Origin: Craterostigma plantagineum
Taxonomy: Eukaryota; Streptophyta; Magnoliopsida; Lamiales; Linderniaceae
Direction: 5' to 3'
NCBI GenBank assembly: GCA_027422505.1
Contig: JAPQWV010000051.1
Location: 5,485,501 to 5,549,500 of the forward strand
Length of the DNA: 64,000 bases
Under the pieces are notes generated by a model. That model was not told the origin of the DNA, did not search any database, and saw nothing but the letters and a program-made list of their open reading frames with translations. A program made the translations under genes and the position numbers. Of the stretch, positions 23,808-34,663 are shown one piece after another. Position 1 is the first letter of the stretch. The number at the start of each line of letters is the position of its first letter.

Positions 23808-26800
23808 ATGGAGGAGTACATGGAGGCGAATGACTTGCGTGCTCAGAACACGGACGCCTCGCTCAAAAAGTTGGAGCAACAGATGGGCCAGATGGCGAAG
23901 CAGTTGGCGGGGCGCACTCAAGGATCGCTCCCAAGCTATACCGAGCCAAATCCAAAGTACTGCAAGGCGGTGGTGACATTGAGGAATGGACGGGAATTGC
24001 AAGAAGTGCCCGCCAAGAAGAAGGCGAAGGAGAGTGCCAGCTTTGAGAGCCACGACGAGCCCGATGTGGAGGAAATCGGAGGCGACAATGTCGAGAAGGC
24101 CGAAGCTGAGAAGGAGAAAGTAGAGCCCGAGAAGGAAAAGGTGACGGAGATCCAGCGACCACCGGTGAAGCCTTACCAGCCGAAGATCCCGTACCCGGCT
24201 CGACTGAAAAAGGACAAGAACGAAGCACAGTTTGGTAAATTTATGGGCATGTGTAAGGAATTGCATATTAACTTACCTTTTGTTGAAGCCATTACGCAGA
24301 TGCCTAGCTTCGCCAAGTTCTTGAAGGATTTGTTGACGAACAGAAGGAAGCTCGAACACGTCTCCACCGTCTGCCTGCGAGGGGAATGTTCGGCGATTCT
24401 CCAGAGCAAGATTCCTAAGAAGCTGAAGGACCCAGGGAGTTTTACTATTCCCTGTCTTATAGGAGATTTAGTAATCGAACGTGCGTTAGCTGACTTAGGC
24501 GCTAGTATTAATCTCATGCCGTATTCTATGTTTAAGCGTCTAGGTCTAGGTGAACCGCGACCCACTAGGATGAGCCTCCAATTAGCTGATAGATCGTTAA
24601 AGTACCCTCGAGGTGTTATCGAGGATGTCCTAGTTAAGGTCGATAAGTTCGTGATTCCCGCAGATTTCGTTATCCTAGATATGGAAGAAGATGAAAATGT
24701 CCCCTTAATATTAGGTAGACCTTTCTTAGCCACGGGGGAAACCATGATAGACGTTAGGAATGGGACGTTAACCTTGACGGTAGATGGGGAAAAGGTTACC
24801 TTTGATATGGCCGACTCAATGAAAAAGAGTAGCGAGCAGGACGATAAATGTTATTTCTTAGACGTATTTGAGCACGATTTCCTCTTTTCCGTGCAAGGTC
24901 TGTCACAGGTCGGCGATCACGACATACACACGCTTATGGCAATCGACGAGTGTGGGGAGGAAGTCGACGAGCCTATTGTAGCCATCGATGAAAGCAGCGA
25001 AGAGGACAAGGAGAAGAGCTCAGTCGAGGAACCGCCGGTCCTAGAATTGAAGCCGCTGCCCGACCACCTCGAGTACGCGTTTCTAAACAATAATGGAGGG
25101 CTGCCGGTCATAATCTCCTCAAACCTCGATGATGGGCAGAAGGGTCAGCTTTTAGACGTGTTGAAGACGCACAAGAAGGCCCTGGCATGGAAGATATCCG
25201 ACATAAGGGGTATCAATCCCAGCTACTGCACACACAAGATCCTCATGGAGGATGACTTCAAGCCGGTCGCTCAACGTCAAAGGCGCCTCAATCCCAACAT
25301 GAAGGACGTTGTCAAGAAGGAAGTAATCAAGCTGCTAGACGCGGGGATGATCTATCCCATCTCAGACAGCGCATGGGTCAGCCCGGTCCAAGTAGTCCCA
25401 AAGAAGGGAGGCATGACGGTCGTCACCAACGATAAGAACGAACTGATCCCGACGAGAACCGTGACCGGATGGCGCGTCTGTATAGACTACAGGAAGTTGA
25501 ATGATGCGACGAGAAAAGATCATTTTCCCCTACCTTTTATTGATCAGATGTTAGAAAAATTAGCAGGTCACTCATTCTATTGTTTCCTTGATGGTTTGTC
25601 AGGTTATCTACAGATTCCTATAGCACCCGAGGACCAGGAGAAGACGATGTTTACGTGCCCGTTCGGAACGTTCGCGTACCGAAGGATGCCATTCGGATTA
25701 TGCAATGCCCCAGCCACCTTCCAGCGATGCATGATGGCCATATTCGACGAACTGGTAGGTGAGGTAATGGAGGTATTTATGGACGACTTTTCTGTTTTCG
25801 GTTCCTCGTTTGATGCATGTTTATCGAATCTGAAGCTCGTGCTCGCACGATGCGAGGAAACGAACTTGGCACTTAATTGGGAAAAGTGCCATTTCATGGT
25901 TCGAGAGGGTATAGTTCTCGGTCATAAGATTTCTTCTAAAGGAATTGAAGTGGACCGAGCTAAGTTAGAGACGATAGAAAAATTGCCTGTTCCCTCGAAC
26001 GTGAAGTCGATTAGAAGTTTTCTAGGACATGCAGGATTTTATCGTAGATTTATCAAAGACTTTTCTAAAATCGCACGTCCTATGTCTAGATTGTTAGAGA
26101 AAGATGCCCCGTTTGATTTCAATGACGAATGCCTGCATGCTTTCAATTTACTTAAGGAAAGACTTATCGCAGCACCTATTATGGTTGCCCCCGACTGGGG
26201 GCTGCCCTTTGAACTAATGTGCGATGCTAGTGACTATGCAGTTGGGGCCGTGCTAGGGCAGCGTAAGGACAACCACTTCAGGCCGATCTATTACGCGAGT
26301 AAGACGTTAGACGCAGCCCAGGCCAATTACACGACCACCGAGAAGGAGCTGTTGGCCGTCGTGTTTGCTTTCGACAAGTTCAGGTCATATTTAATCCTGT
26401 CTAAAGTTATTGTTTTTACTGACCACTCTGCTCTCAAGTACTTGTTAGCAAAGCCCGACGCCAAGCCAAGACTAATTCGGTGGATCCTGCTACTGCAAGA
26501 GTTCGATATAGAGATCCGCGACAAGAAGGGTGCGGAGAACCTAGCGGCAGATCACCTCTCCCGACTAGAGGAGTCCGAGATATACAATAAGAACGAGAGG
26601 GCAATACACGATCGGTTCCCAGACGAGCACCTCTACGCGATACACGTAGTAAGTGACGACACCCCTTGGTTTGCAGATTACGCTAACTACCTTGTTGCGA
26701 GGGTCCTACCAAAGGAATACACGAGTCAGCAAAAGAAGAAATTCTTTTCTGATTTGAGGTACTACTTTTGGGAAGACCCGTATCTTTTCAGGCGATGTGC

Positions 26801-27953
26801 AGACCAGGTAATACGGCGATGCGTGGCTGCCCCGGAATCGACGCAAATCCTTAGACATTGCCACAATGGACCGACCGGAGGGCATTATGCAGCAAATCGT
26901 ACCGCTCAGAAGGTGTTGGAGAGCGGATTCTACTGGCCCACGATCTTCAAGGACGCGCAAAGGTACGTTGACACTTGTGATCAGTGTCAGCGCGCAGGTA
27001 ATATTTCTAAACGCGACGAAATGCCCCAGAACTTCATCTTAGTTTGCGAAATTTTCGATGTATGGGGTATTGATTTCATGGGCCCATTTCCTAGCTCGTA
27101 CAACAATAAGTACATCCTAGTCGCTGTCGATTATGTTTCTAAGTGGGCCGAGGCGCAAGCCTTACCCACAAATGACGCTAGGGTAGTCGTTAGATTTTTG
27201 CGAACGTTATTTTCACGTTTTGGGGCACCTAGATGCATCATAAGTGATAGAGGCACTCACTTTTGTAACACCCAGTTTGCACGCACGTTAGAACGTTACG
27301 GTGTTAAGCACAGCCTATCCACCCCGTACCATCCCCAAGCTAGTGGTCAAGTCGAAGTAGTGAATCGCGAGTTGAAACGTATTCTAGAGAAAACCATAGA
27401 GGGGAACCGTAGGGAATGGGCGAACAAGTTAAATGATGCACTTTGGGCATATAGGACTGCATATAAGACCCCCATAGGCACTACACCATATAGATTAGTC
27501 TATGGAAAAGCATGTCATCTTCCCGTAGAAATAGAGCATAAGGCATATTGGGCCATCAAGTCCTTGGATCTTGATTTGGGGAACGCCGGCGGAAAGCGGC
27601 ACCTCCAAATCAACGAGTTAGACGAGTGGCGTTTATCGGCCTACGATAACGCTCGCATGTACAAGGAACGTTCTAAGGCCTATCATGATAAGAAAATTAG
27701 GCAAAGGCGAGAGTTTCAGGAAGGAGATCAAGTCCTTCTTTTTAACTCTCGACTTAGGCTCTTTCCTGGCAAGCTTAGATCACGCTGGTCAGGACCGTTC
27801 ACTGTTACCCGTGTTTTCCCTTATGGTACTGTTGAGATTTCAGGAATGGAGCAGGGTACTTTTAAGGTGAACGGCCATAGGTTGAAGCATTATCTCACAG
27901 GCGAGGAAGACGCTACCGAGAGGGAAGTACTGTACTTGGACTTCCAAACGTAA
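23808..27953 (+). CDS. pol: G1 pol: protease, RT, RNase H, integrase (1381 aa, open)
   Basis: The frame is open throughout. Its first ATG is probably internal to the original gag-pol, since residues 1-60 match the gag C-terminus. Protease: ALADLGAS around Asp229. [23 protein letters not shown] and the catalytic FMDD at 657-660. RNase [33 protein letters not shown]. Integrase: HX8H/CX2C zinc site, then Asp1089, Asp1147 and Glu1183 with the standard D-35-E spacing. No chromodomain, as expected for Athila. All catalytic residues are present, so the enzymes could act if gag were supplied in trans. Confidence 0.95.
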   Translation: MEEYMEANDLRAQNTDASLKKLEQQMGQMAKQLAGRTQGSLPSYTEPNPKYCKAVVTLRNGRELQEVPAKKKAKESASFESHDEPDVEEIGGDNVEKAEAEKEKVEPEKEKVTEIQRPPVKPYQPKIPYPARLKKDKNEAQFGKFMGMCKELHINLPFVEAITQMPSFAKFLKDLLTNRRKLEHVSTVCLRGECSAILQSKIPKKLKDPGSFTIPCLIGDLVIERALADLGASINLMPYSMFKRLGLGEPRPTRMSLQLADRSLKYPRGVIEDVLVKVDKFVIPADFVILDMEEDENVPLILGRPFLATGETMIDVRNGTLTLTVDGEKVTFDMADSMKKSSEQDDKCYFLDVFEHDFLFSVQGLSQVGDHDIHTLMAIDECGEEVDEPIVAIDESSEEDKEKSSVEEPPVLELKPLPDHLEYAFLNNNGGLPVIISSNLDDGQKGQLLDVLKTHKKALAWKISDIRGINPSYCTHKILMEDDFKPVAQRQRRLNPNMKDVVKKEVIKLLDAGMIYPISDSAWVSPVQVVPKKGGMTVVTNDKNELIPTRTVTGWRVCIDYRKLNDATRKDHFPLPFIDQMLEKLAGHSFYCFLDGLSGYLQIPIAPEDQEKTMFTCPFGTFAYRRMPFGLCNAPATFQRCMMAIFDELVGEVMEVFMDDFSVFGSSFDACLSNLKLVLARCEETNLALNWEKCHFMVREGIVLGHKISSKGIEVDRAKLETIEKLPVPSNVKSIRSFLGHAGFYRRFIKDFSKIARPMSRLLEKDAPFDFNDECLHAFNLLKERLIAAPIMVAPDWGLPFELMCDASDYAVGAVLGQRKDNHFRPIYYASKTLDAAQANYTTTEKELLAVVFAFDKFRSYLILSKVIVFTDHSALKYLLAKPDAKPRLIRWILLLQEFDIEIRDKKGAENLAADHLSRLEESEIYNKNERAIHDRFPDEHLYAIHVVSDDTPWFADYANYLVARVLPKEYTSQQKKKFFSDLRYYFWEDPYLFRRCADQVIRRCVAAPESTQILRHCHNGPTGGHYAANRTAQKVLESGFYWPTIFKDAQRYVDTCDQCQRAGNISKRDEMPQNFILVCEIFDVWGIDFMGPFPSSYNNKYILVAVDYVSKWAEAQALPTNDARVVVRFLRTLFSRFGAPRCIISDRGTHFCNTQFARTLERYGVKHSLSTPYHPQASGQVEVVNRELKRILEKTIEGNRREWANKLNDALWAYRTAYKTPIGTTPYRLVYGKACHLPVEIEHKAYWAIKSLDLDLGNAGGKRHLQINELDEWRLSAYDNARMYKERSKAYHDKKIRQRREFQEGDQVLLFNSRLRLFPGKLRSRWSGPFTVTRVFPYGTVEISGMEQGTFKVNGHRLKHYLTGEEDATEREVLYLDFQT

Positions 27954-28065
27954 GCGAGCAAAAACGACGTCCGGCTAAAGACGGTAAAGTAAGCGCTTCA
28001 TGGGAGGCAACCCAGGTATTTTTATTTATGTCTTAGCTTAAAAAAAAAAAATAATATAAGGGGCG

Positions 28066-28428
28066 GTCACGGCCAACTGCTTAAGCAGTCACGGCCGTGA
28101 CGCGCATATCTATGCACACTGCCTGATGTCACGGCCAGAGGCTTAAGCCATCACGGCCGTGACCCAAAGTAAAATCTCATCGAGACTTCTGCCCAATGTC
28201 ACGGCCAACTGCTTAAGCAGTCACGGCCGTGACCAAGATCAGAGGCACTCACTGCCCCTTGTCACGGCCTACTGCTTAAGCAGTCACGGCCGTGACACCT
28301 CCGGAAAAAAAAAAAAAATTGGTCGATTGGGTCACGGCCAGTGACGAGTACGTCACGGCCGTGAGACAGGGCAGAGGAGCCTACTGCCTGCTGTCACGGC
28401 CAAGACCCTTAAGGGTCACGGCCGTGAC
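28066..28428 (+). promoter_or_regulatory. G1 inter-ORF array: six half-site / palindrome units
   Basis: Half-sites GTCACGGCC start at 28066, 28128, 28198, 28261, 28331 and 28393. Palindromes GTCACGGCCGTGAC (two with one end mismatch) start at 28088, 28150, 28220, 28283, 28352 and 28415. Offsets are 22, 22, 22, 22, 21, 22 bp. Unit spacing is 62, 70, 63, 69 and 63 bp. Most spacers are themselves palindromic around CTTAAG (e.g. ACTGCTTAAGCAGT), and most units are preceded by ACTGCC-like sequence. The array sits directly before the leader of the third ORF. Confidence 0.75.
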
Positions 28429-29235
28429 TGATGCGGATTTAAGGGTAAAAATGCCCTTTTTCCCTTATTTTTTCCCCTCTTCTCCTCTTTCTTCTTCCCT
28501 TCCCTCACGCGATTGTCACCCTAAAACACCAAAAATCCCCCCGCCATCACCACCCAAACTCGCCTCATCCCTCCCAAATCCGGTGATCCACAGCCTAAAC
28601 CTCACAATTCGTCCCCTCCCTATCATCAAAAATTCGAAGGTATGACTTTCTTACTCTTTGCACTATTTCGTCCAAGTTGTGGGGAATCTCGTCAAAATTG
28701 TTGATCTTTTGGGTAGGATCGTTCATTACATGATATATGTACTATTGGGTATGCTTAATTCGTTGAAATTAGGTGCGATTTTTCGAATTTTGTGACGAAC
28801 CCTAATTTTCAAATTGGGGCTTTTTTCGAATTGGGGTTTAATTGTTGTTTCTATTGCCCTTTATTGATAGATATGCTATGAACGCTTTGGGTATGCTTGA
28901 TTACATGAATTCGTGATTCAATTTTGGGGATTTTTACGATGAACCCTAATTTCAAAATTGGGGATTTCTGAAATTATTTGGTACATTCCATTGCGTTGAT
29001 GATATTAACTAGCCTCGATTCATAATATGATATATTTGGGTGCATTAGCATGTTCAATTTTGGATTTGAATGAAGTGATTTTGTTTGCACGCCACGTGTT
29101 CGATAAAATGCCAATTTGAGCTTTTCATGTGTTTGCATATGCGAGTTACTACGTCGTCGCTAATTTGGTCGAGTCGAGCTGCTTTGAATTTAATTGCGGT
29201 ATTCTCGTTGCGCTCACACTTTGCTTCTAGGTACT
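28429..29235 (+). other. G1 leader of third ORF with candidate intron 28640-29230
   Basis: 28440-28639 is C/T-rich and looks like a plant 5' UTR. A good 5' splice site (AAG|GTATGA at 28639/28640) is followed by T-rich, intron-like DNA. A good 3' splice site (TTGCTTCTAG at 29230) lies five bases before the ATG at 29236. Splicing is inferred from consensus, not shown. Confidence 0.5.
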
Positions 29236-30525
29236 ATGGGAAAAAGCCGTACCTCAGGCTCGCATGCGTCCGCCGTGGCCTCGTCCTCTCGCTCAAGTCG
29301 ACGCGGGCCCCCGCCGACTATGCTCGACGCCATGGGTCAGTTCACGGACGAAGCTCAGACAGCCCGCTACAACAAGCTAAAAGCAATGGAGTTCATCGCC
29401 ATGGACCAGATCGACCACGAGACACTGGCGAAGCATCACATCGATCAGCAGGTCGCCCAATACCTATCGACAAGTGGTTGGAACACTTTCCTGGCGATCG
29501 ACGAAACGGCGTATAAAGAACTTACCCTGGAGTTCCTTGCCACGTTTGCCTTCGACGAATACGGCGACCACACAATCCGTTTCCGCGCGTTCAACGAAGA
29601 GCACATAGTACGGGCCGACAATGTGTGCCATGCACTTGGAGTCCCAGAGCCCCCACACGGGAACTTCGCGACATTCTTCGATACACCGGAAGGACAACGG
29701 GGGTGCTGGGAGGAAATCGCTCGACCTGGCGAGCCGGCATACAGCGCGAAGACGTCGAAGGCATCCGCGATGAAGAACCCCGGCCTACGTTATATCCATC
29801 GCCTCCTGACGACCTCGCTTACCCCAAGGGGTGACTCACACGGAGCAGTCACCCTCCGCGATCTGTACATCCTGACCCATCTGCACCGCGGCGAACGGAT
29901 TAATTTAGGAATGGCGGTGGCCCACGCTTTCAGTGCTCAGGCGGAAGCACGACGCCACGGCAAGATCGCCGTCGGCCCACTCATCACCAAGGTGATCAAG
30001 GGCTTACGCTACTGGCCAGCGAATGCGCCCGAAATGGAGATAGTCGGAGGGCGTCACCCACTGAACGAGGAGGCACTGGTGAGGATGAAGATGCTGGTGA
30101 AGGCGCCTACCTGGACTCGCACCAACAAAGTGTACACCTGGCACGAGATGTATCGCGGCCAGACCGACCAAGGAGCCATCCCTAACGACCAGCTCTACCT
30201 CGACGGCCCCCACCCAATGGAGACAGACACAACAGCTACAGGGCCCTCTTACTCCTCCGGGTACCACCACGGCGAGTCATCCGGCGTCGCTCCCTACGCG
30301 TCGGCAGCGGATCTCGAAGCGCTGCGACAGGACGTGCAAGAGACTCGGCGCCGACAGGAGGAGTACGAGCGAAGGAACGAGGAAGCCCACCGCCAGTACA
30401 GGGAGGAGCTGGACCGCTACAACGAGGCACTACGAGCCATGGACCAGGCGCTCGAGCTGTCCAGGCGATCGATAGACCTCCTTCGCCCGAGGCAACGCTC
30501 ACCGCCGCCGCCACCACCGCCTTAG
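29236..30525 (+). CDS. G1 third ORF (Athila ORF-1 / plant-transposon-protein-like), 429 aa
   Basis: The start MGKSRTSGSH is the first ATG after the candidate splice acceptor. A short Ser/Arg-rich head is followed by a globular core with GWNTFLAI (81-88), FDEYGDH (about 105), LGVP (about 134) and INLG (about 222). A long charged coiled coil (about 355-415) and a poly-Pro end close it. The core resembles element B ORF3 at the same spacing. Such downstream ORFs have been called env-like, but no signal peptide or membrane segment is visible here. Function unknown. The frame is intact and GC-richer than the flanking noncoding DNA. Confidence 0.8.
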   Translation: MGKSRTSGSHASAVASSSRSSRRGPPPTMLDAMGQFTDEAQTARYNKLKAMEFIAMDQIDHETLAKHHIDQQVAQYLSTSGWNTFLAIDETAYKELTLEFLATFAFDEYGDHTIRFRAFNEEHIVRADNVCHALGVPEPPHGNFATFFDTPEGQRGCWEEIARPGEPAYSAKTSKASAMKNPGLRYIHRLLTTSLTPRGDSHGAVTLRDLYILTHLHRGERINLGMAVAHAFSAQAEARRHGKIAVGPLITKVIKGLRYWPANAPEMEIVGGRHPLNEEALVRMKMLVKAPTWTRTNKVYTWHEMYRGQTDQGAIPNDQLYLDGPHPMETDTTATGPSYSSGYHHGESSGVAPYASAADLEALRQDVQETRRRQEEYERRNEEAHRQYREELDRYNEALRAMDQALELSRRSIDLLRPRQRSPPPPPPP

Positions 30526-32183
30526 GGATTTCTTCTTTTACTTCTTATTGAAATTTTGTGTTTGAGTAGTCGCGTGTGTTATGAATTTATTTCCACCTCT
30601 ACGCTTATAACTATGTTTATAGTTAATCTATGACTACTCTATTTTATGCCTATTTATCTCTCTAGCTAGCGCATGGAAACGCATAACGGCTTACAACGCC
30701 TAACGGATAACAACACGACCGCCCCGCGCTAAACCGACTACCTCACGAGCACGTCCCTTATTCGTCAGGGGAGTCACGCTTCTTTTTAACTTTTTTCCCC
30801 TTCCTTTTATTTTTACGTTGAGGACAACGTCTGACTTAAGTGTGGGGAGGGGAATTTTAAATTTTTATGACGTGTCGTTGAGTCCGTTGGAAAGGCATGA
30901 ATTACTGAATCAGGCATGATTGTTTGCGCTTATCTCGAGTTGGTCTGCATTCTATGAAATTATGTGAGCAATTAGGACATGCATGACTGATTGAATCTTA
31001 TCTGCCTGAATAGATATAGCACTGTTTTCAGAGATCCGTACACATGACCCTATTTCGTGTGAGAGTTTGAGCCTGACGAGCTTACGCTCATTTTTCTTGG
31101 TTGTGTGACGTGCCTAGTCTATATCTCTCTAGAACTTGCCTGTCTGATGCGTGTTGAAACTATTTTGGTGTGCGAGCGTGAAAACGATGAGGGCATTAGG
31201 ATTCAAGTCCAGGGCCAAAATTTTCTTAACCATGACGAACCCCATTAGTTAGCCCCGTTGAGCCTGAGCCTATTCGTTGCTTACCTCATATGTTATAGAA
31301 GCCGCTGACCCGAAGAAGCCCCGTAAATTTTATGAGCCTGAGTTGATTAGAATAGAGCAGAAGTCGAACGTGAGAGTTACTGTTTCAGTGTATGATTTGA
31401 TGTTCTTCTCTGCTATTCATGAAATGACTCGTCCCTTACTTGACCGTTTTCTGAAATGACCCGATCTCTTGCATAAGCCTGCCCATAACCCTTTGGCAAG
31501 ATATAGGTCTCGGTAATAAGTATCCCTAGGTACATGGCATTCGCTGTGACGATGTATTCTTTGCGACAAAAGCCGAACCTTGATGTTTTAGGGAATAAGG
31601 GCAGTGCATAAAAGTAGAACGTGACTAAGGTGAAAGGGCAGAAAATGAAAGGGGACTGAGTTGAGAGGGTCGAGCAGAAAAGTCTAGGATTTCGGAGCGA
31701 GAACGTCGAGTCTTATGTTGGGCTGTGACTGTCTGTTTGATCATGCTGTGTTCTTTGAAGATTTTCGATCACGTGTCCTAACTCTAAGATTTAGTTTCAT
31801 TACTTATACTTGCCATTTCATGATTATTCGACCATTTCCCTAAAAAGACCCTCAGATTTATACTTGCCCGCTGAATAGTAGAAATGCGATTAACTTGCAA
31901 GTTTATGGTAGGGGTTGGTCTAGTGCACGAATTGAGCGACTCATCATATACTAGCCTATACACTTGATTGAATTGAGTGAATCCTTGTGAGGTATGAGTC
32001 TCGATTAGCAGTGCGAAGGAAATTCAGGTCGACAAGTGCAAGTCATTTGTGTAATGCCCGTAATTGTTTGCTTGATTCCTTTTGTGCTTTCTAGCTTCGA
32101 TGATAAATTGCGAACAATCGTGCCGTTATCCTAGTTTGATGCCTTACCTGATTTTTAATTTACTTGAGGACAAGCAAATGCTT
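30526..32183 (+). other. G1 3' noncoding region
   Basis: No credible gene. 30770-32198 is shared with G2 (reverse complement of about 19220-20720). The 31277-31459 frame is not conserved as protein. Confidence 0.7.
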
Positions 32184-32198
32184 AAGTGTGGGGAGGTT
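32184..32198 (+). other. G1 polypurine tract
   Basis: AAGTGTGGGGAGGTT directly precedes the 3' LTR start TGATAAAC at 32199. The same tract is present in G2. Confidence 0.85.
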
Positions 32199-33599
32199 TG
32201 ATAAACGCATTTCAATGCGTTTATCGTAATATTTATTCAGGGTATAATAGAGCTTTAGCAATTAAATTACGCATTTATTCGATATATTTACACTTGTTTG
32301 ATTGTTGAAGGAGCTTAGGACGAGTTTCGGGCGAAAACGAGCGAAAACGAGGCAAAACAGAGCGAAATGGGCAACACTGCCCTCGGTCACGGCCAGACGC
32401 AATATGCGTCACGGCCGTGACGAGGGACAGTACGCGATAGAGAAGGACGCTGGTGATGGTCACGGCCGTGACGCTTAACGCGTCTGGCCGTGACGCGAGG
32501 CAGAGAGGTGCGCTGATCATGGTCACGGCCGTGACCTTCAATGCACTTGGCCGTGACCTGGGGCAGAAAGTGACGAGACACGGACGATGATGGTCACGGC
32601 CGTGACGGCCATGTCCCAGGCCGTGACCGACTCGGGAATCAGTATAAAAAGTCCAAATTCGACCCAGAAACGACACAACTCACCAGAGATCAATTCCCAA
32701 TCATCCAGAGACGAAATTAGGGCGAAAAGAACAGGAAATCCCGTCCCAGAGCGCAAGAGACGGATCAACGAAGAATCCACGGCGAATTAACGAAGAACGA
32801 AGATCTTTCCCCGAGATCACCCCAGATTCATCAGTAGGAAAGATCATGAGTTCTTCGGCTTTATCTTTCAATTCTTTCGTAGTTTTTCCCTTTATTATGA
32901 GTAGCTAAATCCCGTTGTGTTTGGGATTAGATGAACGCTAGAATAATTCGCAGTTAAGACATATATTATCGTGACTTTGTGCTATTGACTATTTATCGTT
33001 CGATGAATATGTTTCGTTGCTTTAATATGTCTATGTGTTAAAGTGATTGCTTGGAAAAACGTTTAGGGCGACAGCTAAATAACGTTTAGGCCGTTCATAG
33101 AAAATAGGATTCGAGTATAGGGCGAAAGCAAATACTCGAGCCTCGCGTTAGTAATTCGTAAATTTTAGATTCCCGCGAGCGTTTAGGGCGACAGCAAACT
33201 CGCAAGCGGGCAGGAAATTACTGCGATTTAGTCTTAAGCACTTAGGAGCGATTTTATTGTCTTAGCTGTAAATACCTAGCGGGATTCGAATCCCGAGCAC
33301 GTCTTTATCATCTGAAAACTCTAATATCAGTTAGTCGCGTCCTTTGAATTTCTGATTGAATTAGGAGTGGTCTATTAGGTTGAGTCGTCAAACAATTTGC
33401 GTATTTTCTTTAGGCTAAATATCGAATCGATTAGGTCATTACTAGTACTTGATTTATTCCTTGTGTTCGATACTCGTTTACTCACTTTACTGCACTACAA
33501 ACGATGGGTTCACTGCCTATCGCACGTTGGTGATAGTAATTAGGTTTACGTTTTATTTTATCACTTGTCGCACTTTCATCACTCACTACGTGTCGATCA
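32199..33599 (+). repeat. G1 3' LTR (1401 bp)
   Basis: Nearly identical to the 5' LTR. One base is lost inside the fourth palindrome unit (about 32605), giving a 21-bp offset there. Ends CGATCA at 33599, followed by the TSD ATAAC. Confidence 0.97.
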
Positions 33600-34663
33600 A
33601 TAACTAAAAGGAAAATGAAACGTAAAAAGGAACTAGACCTAGATAGTAATAGTAGATATATTCATATGCGTCATAATCATAGGTAAATAAAAGAAGTACC
33701 AGATAGATAAAACCTGAGTTGCCTCCCAAGAAGCGCTTCATTTACCGTCTTTAGCCGGACGTACCTTCATTCCCTTAGGGTGGCTGGAAGTCTATATACA
33801 ATACCTCCTTTTTGCTTAAGTCTCCCTCGCCTACATCCATACCTTGGAGGTGTTGCTTTTCGCCGGGCAGTGGTTTCAACTCTAGCGGCGGTCGCTTCTC
33901 GCCTGGGCTCTTGTCCTTAACTTCTTTGCCATTGTCGATGGTCATCGTGGGCTCGTCGACTTCCTCCTTGCTCAGAACCTGTGATAAACCTTGCACAGAA
34001 GACGAGAGATCGTGCTCAAAAGCATCTAAGTAATAACACTTAGCATCATGCTCATTACTCTTTTTCATTGAATCAGACATATTAAACGTAACCTTTTCAC
34101 CATCTACCGTCAAAGTTAACGTCCCATTCCTAACATCTATCATGGTCTTGCCTGTAGCTAGGAATGGTCTATCCAGAATTAATGGAACATTGTCATCCTT
34201 GTCCATCTCTAGGATAATAAAATCAGCAGGGATAATGAACTTATCGACCTGAACTAGAACATATGCGATAACACCTAGAGGGTATTTTATTGATCTATCG
34301 GTCAGTTGAATACTCATCCTAGTGGGTCGTGGTTCACCTAATCCTAAGCGCATAAACAGAATACGGCATCAAATTTATACTGGCGCCTAGATCAGCTAAA
34401 GCATGCTCAACTACTAAGTCACATATATGACAAGGAATAGTAAAACTCCCTGGGTCCTTGAGCTTTTTCGGTATCTTGCTCTGGAGTATCGCCGAGCACT
34501 CTCCTCGTAGGTGTACAGTGGAGACGTGTTCGAGCTTCCGTCGATTTGTCAGCAAGTCCTTCAGGAACTTCACGAAACTGGGCATCTGCATAATAGCTTC
34601 AACAAATGGTAAGTTAATATGTAATTCTTTGCACATACCCATAAATCTGCTGGTTTGGGTCAT
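33600..34663 (-). pseudogene. G2 gag-end/protease fused to pol tail, RT to integrase deleted
   Basis: Minus-strand frames 34663-34334 and 34353-33775 match G1 pol residues about 145-430. They include [27 protein letters not shown] and [17 protein letters not shown]. One frameshift lies at about 34345. After LELKPLP the sequence jumps directly to the last residues of pol (KKEVLYIDFQ, compare REVLYLDFQ in G1) and ends in a stop. RT, RNase H and integrase are gone. The following noncoding segment (33774-33605) matches the one after the G1 pol stop, including the AAGCGCTTC and GGAGGCAAC blocks. Confidence 0.85.

Larger units (their letters stand above)
20766..33599 (+). mobile_element. G1: full-length Athila-like Ty3/gypsy retrotransposon (12.8 kb)
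   Basis: Two 1401-bp LTRs, a tRNA-Asp-type primer binding site, gag (broken), an intact 1381-codon pol frame, a third ORF downstream of pol, and a polypurine tract. The target-site duplication ATAAC flanks it exactly (20761-20765 and 33600-33604). By eye the LTRs differ by about eight substitutions and two single-base indels (about 0.6%), so insertion was recent. It sits inside the older, opposite-strand G2. Confidence 0.97.
17672..34663 (-). mobile_element. G2: older Athila-like gypsy element, internally deleted, split by G1
   Basis: Read on the minus strand: a 3' LTR (19219-17672), 3' noncoding sequence (20765-19220) and, beyond the G1 insertion, a short gag/protease/pol-tail fusion (34663-33775). 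Sequence 20761-20765 joins 33605 onward once G1 and one ATAAC copy are removed. RT, RNase H, integrase and the third ORF are missing. No 5' LTR was found at the far side; the element appears to break off near 34650-34663. Confidence 0.8.

Noticed and set aside
23542..24745. Minus-strand frames opposite G1 gag-pol
   Set aside because: Shadows of the coding strand; no recognisable domains.
28066..28428. Regular palindromic repeats resembling a CRISPR array
   Set aside because: Plant retrotransposon context, spacers partly palindromic and similar to each other, and the same units occur in LTRs.
29236..30525. Calling the third ORF an envelope gene
   Set aside because: No signal peptide, membrane segment or glycoprotein-like features are visible, only a soluble core and coiled coil.
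31277..31459. Small gene in the G1 3' region
   Set aside because: The matching G2 DNA does not keep the frame, so conservation there is not protein-level.
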